Below the pieces are notes generated by a model. It had not been told where the DNA came from, did no database searches, and was given only the letters and a program-made list of their open reading frames with translations. A stretch of 64,000 nucleotides of DNA from Myxococcales bacterium (GTDB lineage: Bacteria; Myxococcota_A; Polyangia; Nannocystales; Nannocystaceae): positions 310,001 through 374,000 of the forward strand of contig JACKDW010000006.1 in assembly GCA_020633295.1 (NCBI GenBank). Direction: 5' to 3'. This document shows, in pieces, positions 52,423 through 64,000 of the stretch. Numbering within the stretch: the first letter of the stretch is position 1; the number at the start of each line of letters is the position of its first letter. The translations under genes were made by a program, and so were the position numbers.

Positions 52423-53271
52423 TCACGCGCCCGGGACGAGCCCGACCTTCGGGATCGCCGACGGCATGACGCGCGGCGGCTCGTGGTCGGGGTCGCAGCG
52501 GTAGCGCGCGAAGTCGGTCCAGCCGCGCTCGCGCAGGAAGTCCTCGTCGAGCAGCGCGCGCCCGGTCAACGCGGGCGGCGGCGTCGTCAGGATCTCGAGC
52601 GCGGCGTCGGCCAGGATCTCCGGCTTGCGCCACACCTCGGGCCCGCCGATCTTGAAGTTGATCGTCGCCAGGCTCTCGACCAGCGTCACCGGCCACAGCG
52701 CGTTGACGGAGACGCGCTGCGCCCTGACCTCCTCGGCGAGCCCGTGGGCGAGCAGCGTCATGCCGAGCTTGCTCATCATGTAGCCGGTCTTGCCGCCGAG
52801 GCCCTCAAGCTGCACCGGCGGCGAGCAGACGAGGATGTGCCCGCCGCCGCCCTCGATCATCGCCGGCAGCGCCGCCTGGGCGCACAGGAACGCGGCGCGG
52901 GCGTTGACGCCGTGCATCAGGTCAAAGCGCTTCAGCGGCGTGTCGAGCACGTCCTGCCACCACAGCGCGCCGGCGTTGTTGATCAGCGCGTCGATCCGCC
53001 CGAACCGCTGGAGCGTCTTGTCGACCATCGCGCGCACGTCGTCCTCGCTGCGCACGTCGACCCGCACCGGCAGCGCGTCGCCGCCGGCGCGGCGGATCTC
53101 CTCCGCGACGGTGTGGATCGTCCCCGGGAGCTCCGGGCGCGCGTTCACGGTCTTGGCCGCGACGACGATCCGCGCCCCCTCGCGCGCGAAGGTGAGCGCC
53201 ATGCAGCGGCCGATCCCGCGGCTCGCTCCGGTGATGATCACGACCTTGTCCTGCAGTCGCCCTGCTGTCAT
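52423..53271 (-). CDS. Short-chain dehydrogenase, HSDL2-like
   Basis: 282 residues from ATG 53271. The SDR fold is clear: VVIITGASRGIGRCMAL, VDVRSEDDVRAM, LINNAGALWW and the catalytic YMMSKLGMT (Tyr-x-x-x-Lys). The segments GTIHTVAEEIRRAGGDALP, DTPLKRFDLMHGVNARAAFL and VNALWPVTLVESLA match hydroxysteroid-dehydrogenase-like protein 2 closely. The C-terminal sterol-carrier domain of the animal protein is absent. It probably oxidises or reduces a hydrophobic alcohol or ketone. Substrate unknown. Confidence 0.85.
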   Translation of the reverse strand: MTAGRLQDKVVIITGASRGIGRCMALTFAREGARIVVAAKTVNARPELPGTIHTVAEEIRRAGGDALPVRVDVRSEDDVRAMVDKTLQRFGRIDALINNAGALWWQDVLDTPLKRFDLMHGVNARAAFLCAQAALPAMIEGGGGHILVCSPPVQLEGLGGKTGYMMSKLGMTLLAHGLAEEVRAQRVSVNALWPVTLVESLATINFKIGGPEVWRKPEILADAALEILTTPPPALTGRALLDEDFLRERGWTDFARYRCDPDHEPPRVMPSAIPKVGLVPGA

Positions 53272-53343
53272 GCGCGCGAGCATACCCGAGCGCGTCGCCG
53301 GGCCGCGGGGGCGCGCGCGCGCGCCCGCCCGCCCGCAGCGATC

Positions 53344-54759
53344 TCAGTGCACCGAGATCATCAGCGCGCCCTCGACCTGCGGGTCGGCGAGCTCGCGCGG
53401 CAGCTTGACCTTGAAGCTCGAGCCCGCGCCGAGCTCGCTCTCGACCGAGATCACGCCGCCGAGCATCTCGGTGAAGTGGCGCACGAGCGCGAGCCCGAGC
53501 CCGGTGCCGCCGTACTTGCGCGTCGACGACTCGTCGGCCTGGGTGAACGGCGCGAACAGGCGATCCACCTTCTCGCGCGCGATCCCGATCCCGGAGTCGC
53601 TGACGGTGAACACGAACCAGGGCGTGCCGCTCTCCATCTTGAGATCGACGCGCAGCTCGATCCGCCCCTTGTGGGTGAACTTGCACGCGTTCGCCAGCAG
53701 GTTGAGCAGGATCTGCCGCAGCTTGCCGCGGTCGGTCTTGATCTTCCCGAGCAGCCGCGAGTACGTCAGCTTGAAGGTGTTGCGCTGGCGCATCGCCAGC
53801 GGCGTCGTCGTCTTGGCGAGCTCCTCGAGCAGCTCGCCGACCGGGAAGGTCTCGACGCGCACGTCCATCTTGCCCGCCTCGATCTTCGACAGGTCGAGGA
53901 TGTCGTTGACGATCTCGAGCAGGTTCTCGGCCGACTTCCGCACGGTGTGCAGGTCGTTGCCGATGCTCTCGCGGTCGAACTCGTCGATGCCGTCGAGGAT
54001 CATGTCTGTGTAGCCGATGATCGCGTTCAGCGGCGTCCGCAGCTCGTGGCTCATGTTGGCCAAGAACGAGCTCTTCGTCCGGCTCGCCTCGATCGCCTCG
54101 GCCTCGGCGACGCGGCGCTCCTCGACCTCGCGCGTCAGCGCGGCGTTGGCCTCGGCGAGCTCGCGCGTGCGCTCCTCGACGTGCCGCTCGAGATCGACGC
54201 GCTCGGCCCTCAGCTCCTCCTGTGACCGCTCGCGGCGCGCTGCCTCCAGGCGCAGGCGATCGAGCGTCGCGTGGGCCTCCGCGCGCTCACGCAGCGCCTG
54301 CGCGAGCACGACGCCCGCGACCAGCCCGGCCGCGACCAGCGCCACCGCCACCGCCACCGCGAACGCCGGCGACGCGCCCGCCGCGAGCGCTCCGCCGGCC
54401 GCCGCGAGCGACACGAGCACGACCACGACCGTCGTGCCGGTGGTCGACCAGCCGCCGAGCGCGGCGCACAGCACCACGGGGAGCGCGAGCTGCCACGCGT
54501 GCGCGTCTGGGCCGATCACGAGCGGCGCGGCCGCGACCACGAGCCCGCTGACCGCGTGCCGAAGCGGCTCGCCCCAGCCCGAGCCCGCGCGCGAGCCCGC
54601 GCGCGACAAGAACACGCTGGCGAGCGCGTTGACGGCGAGCAGCGGCAGGCACAGCAGCGCCGCAGCGCCGGCTCGGGGACCCGCGAGCGCCGCGACGACG
54701 ACGCACTGCGCCGTGAGCACGACCGTCGTCGTGAGAGCGATGCGCTGGGGGACATCCAT
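53344..54759 (-). CDS. Membrane-bound sensor histidine kinase
   Basis: 471 residues from ATG 54759. The N-terminal 155 residues contain about five or six membrane segments (MASE-like). A coiled-coil signalling helix follows (ERAEAHATLDRLRLEAARRE to EANAALTREVEERR). The DHp domain has the phosphorylated His in NMSHELRTPLNAIIGY. The ATP domain has LLNLLANACKFTHKGRI (N box), FTVSDSGIGI (G1) and YGGTGLGLALVRHF (G2). No receiver domain is attached. Its partner regulator and signal are unknown; the Hpt protein at 46674 could belong to the same relay. Confidence 0.92.
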   Translation of the reverse strand: MDVPQRIALTTTVVLTAQCVVVAALAGPRAGAAALLCLPLLAVNALASVFLSRAGSRAGSGWGEPLRHAVSGLVVAAAPLVIGPDAHAWQLALPVVLCAALGGWSTTGTTVVVVLVSLAAAGGALAAGASPAFAVAVAVALVAAGLVAGVVLAQALRERAEAHATLDRLRLEAARRERSQEELRAERVDLERHVEERTRELAEANAALTREVEERRVAEAEAIEASRTKSSFLANMSHELRTPLNAIIGYTDMILDGIDEFDRESIGNDLHTVRKSAENLLEIVNDILDLSKIEAGKMDVRVETFPVGELLEELAKTTTPLAMRQRNTFKLTYSRLLGKIKTDRGKLRQILLNLLANACKFTHKGRIELRVDLKMESGTPWFVFTVSDSGIGIAREKVDRLFAPFTQADESSTRKYGGTGLGLALVRHFTEMLGGVISVESELGAGSSFKVKLPRELADPQVEGALMISVH

Positions 54760-55089
54760 CCCGGGTTGACTACCCTCGCGGCCGCGGCTGGCCTCTTCGA
54801 CAGACCGTGCCCAGGCTACAGCCTAGCGAATGACCGAGGTCGTTTATGCACAACGCATGACTTTCTGGCCACGTAGCTCGCGACGCGCAGGTTCGACGTC
54901 GACCTCTCGTCGGCGCGCGCTCGTTCGCTTGCCGCTACATCGACCGCGCTGGGGCGTAGCGCCACAGCGCGCCGAGGTCACGACGCGCGCGGTGCCTGTG
55001 TTATGATCTCGTCGCTCACATTCGCGCGCTGAGTCGCCTGGTCCTGCGAGCAGGCGTGTGGAACCGTGATCTGAGCCGGCGCGGCGCGA
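54760..55089. other. 330-bp divergent intergenic region
   Basis: Between the histidine kinase (minus) and the Ser/Thr kinase (plus). TATGAT at 55002-55007, preceded by TGT, is a good extended -10 candidate for the plus gene. A short palindrome-rich segment lies at 54803-54860. No gene is supported. Confidence 0.45.
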
Positions 55090-59037
<3,948 letters not shown>

Positions 59038-59088
59038 CTTTGGCGCGCGCGCCCCGGCGCGCGCGCTCGACCGTCAGGCTCGGGGCGC

Positions 59089-59739
59089 TCAGGGGGCGAG
59101 GATGCGTCCGGGCGCGCCGTTCGCCCCCTGCTCCGTGTGACAGCTGTTGCAGTCGCCCGTCGCCTGCGGCGTGTTCATGACGTTCTCCTGGTCGCCGCGC
59201 CTGACCTTCGCGGTGATCGGGAAGGTGATCGCGGGGCTCTCCTCGAGGTCGTAGAGGAAGTTGCCCGCCGCGTTGACGGGGAGGCTGAGCACTGCGTTGT
59301 CGGCCGTCGTGATCTCGACCGTGATCGGGCCCGCCTCGCTCGACGACCCGTTGCAGTCATCCGGCTCATGCAGGGTCGGGAACACGGTCCCGGCGATCGC
59401 TAGGCGACCGATGATGTCCTCGCCCGGCTCGGCCATGTTGTGGCACGTGAGACAGGCGCCGCCCGGGTGCATCAGCGGCGACTCGAAGTCGCCCATGGTC
59501 CAGTACTGCTGGCTCGAGCACTGCACGCCGTCGCCGGTCGTCGCGCCGCCGCTCTCGCTCCCGCCGCCGCTGGCCGCGCTGGCGCTCCCGCTGGTGCCGG
59601 CATCGGTGCTCCCGCCGCTGTCGGTCCCGGCGTCGCTCCCGCTGGCGCTCCCGCCCCCGCTGTCACCGCAGCCCGTGGGCACGAGGAGCGCGGCGAACAG
59701 GAGCGTCACCGCTGCCAGCCTGCGAGCGAGACAAGCCAT
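59089..59739 (-). CDS. Lipoprotein with two CxxCH motifs
   Basis: 216 residues from ATG 59739. The signal ends in VPTGC, a lipobox. A Ser/Gly/Ala/Thr linker covers about 22-65. Two haem-binding-type motifs follow, CLTCHNM near 91 and CNSCHTEQG near the C-terminus, with a beta-rich region between them (ITVEITTADNAVLSLPVNAAGNF). It may be a two-haem c-type cytochrome at the outer membrane. The spacing (about 100 residues apart) and the lack of other conserved cytochrome features leave a metal- or redox-binding role open. Single gene. Confidence 0.7.
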   Translation of the reverse strand: MACLARRLAAVTLLFAALLVPTGCGDSGGGSASGSDAGTDSGGSTDAGTSGSASAASGGGSESGGATTGDGVQCSSQQYWTMGDFESPLMHPGGACLTCHNMAEPGEDIIGRLAIAGTVFPTLHEPDDCNGSSSEAGPITVEITTADNAVLSLPVNAAGNFLYDLEESPAITFPITAKVRRGDQENVMNTPQATGDCNSCHTEQGANGAPGRILAP

Positions 59740-60672
59740 GGGAGCTACATTATCCCCGGTCGGCGCGCGCGCCAAGCTGAGAGGGGTCACGCGCGCGTGC
59801 CGAGGCGAAGCTCGTGCGTACTTCTCGTCGCCCGAGCGCCGCGGACCCGTGGATCCCATCGTTCGTGACGCGTAGACCGAGCGAAGCGAGCCCCCGCAGC
59901 CCGGCGGCCCGCGAACCGACGCTCGGTCGTCCCCCGCGCGGCGACCAGGAAACGCCGACCAACGCGCATCTCCCACGCGCGCGTACATCGACCTGGGTTC
60001 GCGCCACGCGGCGCCGGCGCGACCCGCTGAGCGCGAACCGAAAACATGTCTTTTGGAACATGCAAAGTATTCCGTCAGGAGCGTCGACCGTGCGCGCGCG
60101 GGGGCTCGACGCGCTCAGGGGAGCTCGCCGCGGCGACGCGCGCGTCGCCAAGACATGTCCTAATCGCCAGATACGATGAATCCCTACACGCGTCGCGCGA
60201 GCGCGTGTCGACAACTGGGACGCGCGGAATGTGCCAGCTCTGCGCTCCGGCCCGAAGACCGCCGCGCGCCGCCTCGTCCGCTGGGGCCGCGCGCCACGGG
60301 CCTGCGTGACACGACAATGACAGTGAGCGCCACGACGGGCTCTCGTGGGCAGGACACGCGCGCGATCGTGGCGCGACGACACACCGGCAAGGCTGCAGCG
60401 GCCAGCGTCGACGACGACGCAAATCTGACAGCGATCGAACAGCTCGCCGCGATCACCTCCGCAGTGTGGCGTAACAGGACGAGGCCAATCAGCGACAGTG
60501 TGTCGATTGTTGGCGTCCGCCGCACCGCGCACGGTGTAGGCCAATCCCGCCCAAAACAGCATTGGAACGGCCGTGGCGCGCTTGCGGAATCCACGACATC
60601 CCATACAGTAATGACGTGTCGTGGACGATCGCGCGGAGGGTACCGCGCGAACCCGCGGCGGGAGCGACAGTG
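59740..60672. other. 933-bp intergenic region
   Basis: No gene is supported on either strand; open frames are Arg-rich. AT-richer islands at 60041-60075 and 60150-60182 carry three ACATG words (60045, 60058, 60154), including the palindrome GACATGTC (60152-60159), adjacent to the ATGTCCTAAT decamer shared with 9318-9327. GGGAGCG precedes ATG 60673. Confidence 0.5.
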
Positions 60673-61611
60673 ATGACGGCGATCGGCACGCGCGTATTTG
60701 GAATTCTGACGGGGCTCGCGCTCGTGACGGGATGCGACACGCCCGACGACGATCAGTTCGTCGAGCCATCGCCGCTGCAGAACGAGGTCATCCGCACGGT
60801 CGTCGGCGGAAAAGAGCTCGTCTCGTACCGCGCGATCAAGACGAACGGTCTCTCCTTCAACGGCATCTCGTTCAACGGCATCTCCTTCAACGGCGTCTCC
60901 TTCAACGGCCCGAATTTCGACGACTGGCACCTCAACGAGGTCCCCGACATCATCGGGCTCGAGATCGGCGCCGACGGCACGCTCTCCGTCGTGAAGCCGA
61001 ACGGGAAGCCGAAGGTCTCGAGCAGCGACAAGATCAAGGTCAAGTTCGTTCACGAGGGCGTGACCTACCAAGTCAAGATCTCGGAGCTCGAGGATGGCGT
61101 AGACCTCCAGTTCATGCGCGTCCAGTGGCGCGTGTTCGGGGACCCCGATTGGATCGACACGTGCTTCGACGTCGACAGCAACCCGGTCAAGGCCGTGCTG
61201 CTGACCGGCGGATACGACACCACGACGGGCGATCGCACCAACAACCCCGACGAGCTGATGTGGGCCTGCCGCGGGACGTCGATCGCGAAGGCCACCGAGC
61301 TCGGCTACAGCGAGAATGACCCCCACCACGAGGCGCTGGTGCGCGCGTTTCGGGCTGACTACTGCGGCGACGGGACGGGGAACACGACGACCGGAACGCC
61401 GATCGATCTCGGGTCGAACGACGGGCTCCTGACGCACGAGACTACCTGGGCCGTCGAGGCCGCGTGGAGCAATTCAGGCGCGATCTGCCTCAACAACCCG
61501 CGCAAGACTTGGCTCGACCCGAGCACCCTGCCCTGCGAGCCCCCGCCTTGCACCGAGGAGCTGCTTGCCGATCCCGACGCGCTGATCGTCACCCGCGCGA
61601 CGCCGACCTGA
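60673..61611 (+). CDS. ADYC-domain-like secreted lipoprotein with NG repeats
   Basis: 312 residues from ATG 60673 (a GTG directly upstream is possible). The signal ends in LALVTGC, a lipobox. Near residues 56-75 there are five short Asn-Gly repeats (SFNGISFNG type), coded by a 15-bp DNA repeat at about 60850-60909. The remainder contains QWRVFGDPDWIDTCFD and FRADYCGDGTG, the ADYC motif of a domain family described mostly from myxobacteria. Cys residues are spaced for disulfides. It is likely surface-exposed, function unknown. It is followed by a terminator. Confidence 0.82.
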   Translation: MTAIGTRVFGILTGLALVTGCDTPDDDQFVEPSPLQNEVIRTVVGGKELVSYRAIKTNGLSFNGISFNGISFNGVSFNGPNFDDWHLNEVPDIIGLEIGADGTLSVVKPNGKPKVSSSDKIKVKFVHEGVTYQVKISELEDGVDLQFMRVQWRVFGDPDWIDTCFDVDSNPVKAVLLTGGYDTTTGDRTNNPDELMWACRGTSIAKATELGYSENDPHHEALVRAFRADYCGDGTGNTTTGTPIDLGSNDGLLTHETTWAVEAAWSNSGAICLNNPRKTWLDPSTLPCEPPPCTEELLADPDALIVTRATPT

Positions 61612-61645
61612 GCCCACGATCGACCTCGACTGTAGCGATACGACG

Positions 61646-61679
61646 CAGGACCCCGCGAGCCGCCGCTCTCGGGGTCCTG
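61646..61679. terminator. Terminator between convergent genes
   Basis: CAGGACCCC (61646-61654) pairs with GGGGTCCTG (61671-61679) with further inner pairing (GAG/CTC). It separates the ADYC-like gene and pdhC, which converge. A short T-run (CCTTTT) lies about 15 nt further on the plus strand. Confidence 0.6.
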
Positions 61680-61710
61680 GCCGTTAAGCCAGCCTTTTGG
61701 CGCCGGTCGC

Positions 61711-63018
61711 TCAGGCGAACAGCGCCATCGGCTGCTCGAGCAGGGCTCGCAGCGTGGCGAGGAACTGGGCGTTGTCGGCCCCGTCAAAGGCGCGGTGGTC
61801 GCTGCACAGCGTCACGCGCATGCGCTGCTGAATCGTCACCTGGCCGTTCTCGGGCACGCACTCGTCGACGATCGCGCCCACGGCGAGGATGCCCCCCTCG
61901 CCCGGGTTGATCACCGCCATGAACTCCTCGACGCCGAACATGCCGAGGTTGGTCACCGTGAAGGTGCTGCCCGTCATCTCGGCGGGCTTGAGCTTGCGCT
62001 CCTTGGCCCGCGTCGCCAGGTCGCGGACCTCGAGCGCGATCGCCTTGATGCTCTTCTGCTCCGCGTGGCGCAGCACCGGCACGATCAGGCCGTCGTCGAG
62101 CGCGACCGCGACGCCGACGTGCACGTCGCCGTACTCGACGATCCCGTCGGGGGTGTAGGTCGCGTTCACGCGCGGGTGCACACGCAGCGCCCGCGCGACC
62201 GCCTTGAGGATGAAGTCGTTGAAGCTGACCTTGACGCCCTCCGCCTTGAGCGCGGCGTTGAGCTCCGCGCGCATGGCGACGACCCGATCCATGCGGATCG
62301 GCATCGTGAGGTAGATGTGCGGCGCCTCGCGCTTGCTCTGGCCCATGCGCTTGACGATCGTCTTGCGCATCTGGGACAGCGCGACGCGGCGGTCCTGCTT
62401 GCTGACGTAGGGTCGGCCGTGCTCGTCGGTCTCCGACGAGATGGTGACGCCCGCAGGCGCGGCGACCTCGGCCGGCTTCGACGGCGCGCGCGCCCCCTCC
62501 GTGATCGCGCGCTCGACATCGGCCTTGATCACGCGCCCGTGCGGGCCGGAGCCCTGGATGTCGGCCAGCGCGATACCTGCCTCTCGCGCCATCTTTCGGG
62601 CGAGCGGGGACGCGGGGATGCGGTCGCCGCCGGGCGCCGGCTCGCTCGCCTCGGGCGCCGGCGCCGGCTCGGGCTCCTCGGGGGCCTCCACCGCCTCGTC
62701 CTCGGCGCCCCCGTCGCTCGACGCGGCGCCCTCGGCCTCGCTGGGCTTGAAGGCCGCGAGCGCGGCCTCGGGGTCCTCCCCCTCCTTGCCCAGCACCGCG
62801 ATCGGGGCGCCGAGCGCGAGCGTCTCGCCCTCCTCGGCCACGAGCTTGAGGACGTAGCCGGCGTCGAAGGACTCGAACTCCATCGTCGCCTTGTCGGTCT
62901 CGATCTCGGCGATGACCTGACCGCGCTTGACCTTCTCGCCAACGGCCACGCGCCACTGCGCGATGACCCCTTCTTCCATCGTGTCGGTGAGGCGGGGCAG
63001 CTCGACTACTGTTGCCAT
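61711..63018 (-). CDS. pdhC: Pyruvate dehydrogenase complex E2 (dihydrolipoyl acetyltransferase)
   Basis: 435 residues from ATG 63018. One lipoyl domain at 1-80 with the modified Lys43 in IETDKATMEFE. An acidic Ala/Glu/Pro-rich linker (about 92-132) leads to a peripheral-subunit-binding domain (ASPLARKMAREAGIALADI). The catalytic domain has the HxxxDG motif in SDHRAFDGADNAQF near the C-terminus. It transfers acetyl from lipoate to CoA, linking glycolysis to the TCA genes in this window. It lies 75 nt downstream of pdhB on the same strand. Confidence 0.95.
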   Translation of the reverse strand: MATVVELPRLTDTMEEGVIAQWRVAVGEKVKRGQVIAEIETDKATMEFESFDAGYVLKLVAEEGETLALGAPIAVLGKEGEDPEAALAAFKPSEAEGAASSDGGAEDEAVEAPEEPEPAPAPEASEPAPGGDRIPASPLARKMAREAGIALADIQGSGPHGRVIKADVERAITEGARAPSKPAEVAAPAGVTISSETDEHGRPYVSKQDRRVALSQMRKTIVKRMGQSKREAPHIYLTMPIRMDRVVAMRAELNAALKAEGVKVSFNDFILKAVARALRVHPRVNATYTPDGIVEYGDVHVGVAVALDDGLIVPVLRHAEQKSIKAIALEVRDLATRAKERKLKPAEMTGSTFTVTNLGMFGVEEFMAVINPGEGGILAVGAIVDECVPENGQVTIQQRMRVTLCSDHRAFDGADNAQFLATLRALLEQPMALFA

Positions 63019-63093
63019 GGTGGGTGATGCTCGCTGTGGGAGTCGTCGCGCGGGGCGATGGTTCGGGGCGGAGATGCGGGGGCCGCGACCGGC

Positions 63094-64000
63094 TCAGGTC
63101 CGGTAGCAGACCTTCTTGATCGCCGCGAGCGCGCGCTCGGGCGACGGCAGCGACAGGTTCTCGAGGTTCTCGGCGTAGGCGAAGGGTACGTCCTCGTAGC
63201 ACGCGCGGGCGACCGGCGCGTCGAGCCAGTCGAACGCGAGGTCCTGCACGCGCGTGGCGACCTCGGCCCCGACGCCGCCGTAGGGCCAGCCGTGATAGAC
63301 GAGCGCGCAGCGGTTGGTCTTCTTGACGCTCTCGATGACCGCGGCGTCGTCGAGCGGGCGCAGGGTGCGGAGATCGATGACCTCGGCGTCGATGCCTTCC
63401 TTCTCGGCCAGCGCGGCGGCGTCGAGCGCGACGGGGACGCCCTGCCCCCAGGTCACGACCGTGACGTCGGCGCCGGGGCGCTTGATGTCGGCCTTGCCGA
63501 TCTCGATGAGGTACTCCTCCTCGGGCACCTCGCCGCGCTTGGAGTACATCAGCTCGCTCTCGAGGAAGATCACCGGGTTGTCGTCCCGGATCGCGCTCTT
63601 GAGCAGGCCCTTGGCGTCGTAGGCCGTGGCGACCGCGATGACCTTGAGCCCGGGGATGTGGGCGTAGAACGCCTCGAAGGCCTGGCTGTGGGTGGAGCCG
63701 AGCATGTGCGCGGCCGCGTTGGGCCCGCGGAACACGATCGGGACCGAGAATTGCCCGTTGGTCATGTGCCGGATCTTGCTCGCGTTGTTCAAGATCTGGT
63801 CGAAGGCCACGGCCGAGAAGTTGAAGGTCATGAACTCGATGATCGGCCGCAGGCCGCACATCGCCGCGCCGATGCCGACGCCGGCGAAGCCGGTCTCGAC
63901 GATCGGCGTGTCGACCACGCGCCGCTCGCCGAACTCCTCGAGCAGCCCCTCGCTGGCCTTGTAGGCGCCGTTGTAGTGACCGACCTCCTCGCCCATGAGG
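63094..64000 (-). CDS. pdhB: Pyruvate dehydrogenase E1 component beta subunit, 5' end off the window
   Basis: At least 302 residues; the frame is still open at the right edge and an upstream Leu codon precedes the internal LMGEEVGHY, which is normally about 25 residues inside PdhB. So the true start is beyond 64000. The conserved blocks VVDTPIVETGFAGVGIGAAMCGLRP, NFSAVAFDQILNNASKIRHM, HMLGSTHSQAFEAFYAHIPG and VVTWGQGVPVALDAA are all present. With the alpha subunit (not in the window) it decarboxylates pyruvate using thiamine diphosphate and passes acetyl to PdhC. Confidence 0.95.
   Translation of the reverse strand, partial: LMGEEVGHYNGAYKASEGLLEEFGERRVVDTPIVETGFAGVGIGAAMCGLRPIIEFMTFNFSAVAFDQILNNASKIRHMTNGQFSVPIVFRGPNAAAHMLGSTHSQAFEAFYAHIPGLKVIAVATAYDAKGLLKSAIRDDNPVIFLESELMYSKRGEVPEEEYLIEIGKADIKRPGADVTVVTWGQGVPVALDAAALAEKEGIDAEVIDLRTLRPLDDAAVIESVKKTNRCALVYHGWPYGGVGAEVATRVQDLAFDWLDAPVARACYEDVPFAYAENLENLSLPSPERALAAIKKVCYRT

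Noticed and set aside
59740..60672. Open frames considered as an extended N-terminus of the CxxCH lipoprotein or as separate genes
   Set aside because: A clear signal peptide starts at 59739. The upstream part has no signal peptide or motif and is Arg-rich.

Overview
The window is high-GC DNA (roughly 70% by eye) from a gliding, fruiting-type deltaproteobacterium, i.e. Myxococcota. The best fit is Nannocystineae. Signs of this are a Myxococcus-type cysteine-rich repeat (DUF4215) lipoprotein, an ADYC-type secreted protein, a choice-of-anchor-L-like protein, a CarD/CdnL regulator, a Ser/Thr kinase fused to nSTAND and formylglycine-generating-enzyme-like modules, a futalosine menaquinone pathway, and an unusually large number of lipoproteins with acidic or Ser/Thr/Gly-rich linkers. 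The assignment is an inference from gene families. No rRNA, tRNA, CRISPR array, phage or transposase gene was seen.

Layout. 1-7 kb: a truncated lipoprotein gene, then a cobalamin riboswitch followed by btuB, a propeller-like lipoprotein, btuF and btuC, with no btuD ATPase after them. 7-13 kb: two gene-poor stretches carrying DnaA-box-like sites (one a regularly phased array of four), an acidic lipoprotein, a FabH-like synthase and an M28 peptidase with a PDZ domain. 13-20.6 kb: secreted Cys-rich proteins flanking the TCA-cycle genes mdh, sucC and sucD, each unit ending in a strong hairpin. 20.6-26.6 kb: an epimerase, an unknown protein, lgt and lspA (lipoprotein maturation), pgsA and an AIM24-like gene convergent to them, and a lytic transglycosylase. 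26.7-34.9 kb: nadB, a lipoprotein, carD with a macro-domain gene, an odd lipoprotein/NuoH-like fusion, a DUF4388/roadblock-like signalling protein, and the cobalamin adenosyltransferase pduO. 34.9-36.5 kb: mqnB and mqnD.

36.8-46.7 kb holds the most interesting block. Nine tightly packed genes encode a HAD-like protein lacking its catalytic aspartates, a fatty-acyl-CoA-reductase-like protein, a second thioester-reductase-like SDR, a polysaccharide pyruvyl transferase family protein, an enoyl-CoA hydratase, an acyl carrier protein, an acyl-AMP ligase, a diacylglycerol-kinase-like lipid kinase and a PlsC acyltransferase. This looks like a self-contained route from an activated fatty acid through carrier-bound and reduced intermediates to a phosphorylated and acylated lipid. 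The product cannot be read from the sequence.

46.7-64 kb: an Hpt protein, an ABC ATPase with a permease/M1-peptidase fusion, a coiled-coil protein, an HSDL2-like SDR, a hybrid-free histidine kinase, the 1315-residue kinase/nSTAND/FGE protein, a two-CxxCH lipoprotein, an ADYC-like lipoprotein, and the pyruvate dehydrogenase genes pdhC and pdhB (the latter cut by the right edge).

Two features recur across the window. Short perfect tandem duplications (6, 12, 13 and 44 bp) often sit at gene ends or in spacers. Several genes have a TAnnnT promoter-like hexamer close to the start codon, sometimes inside the loop of an inverted repeat.
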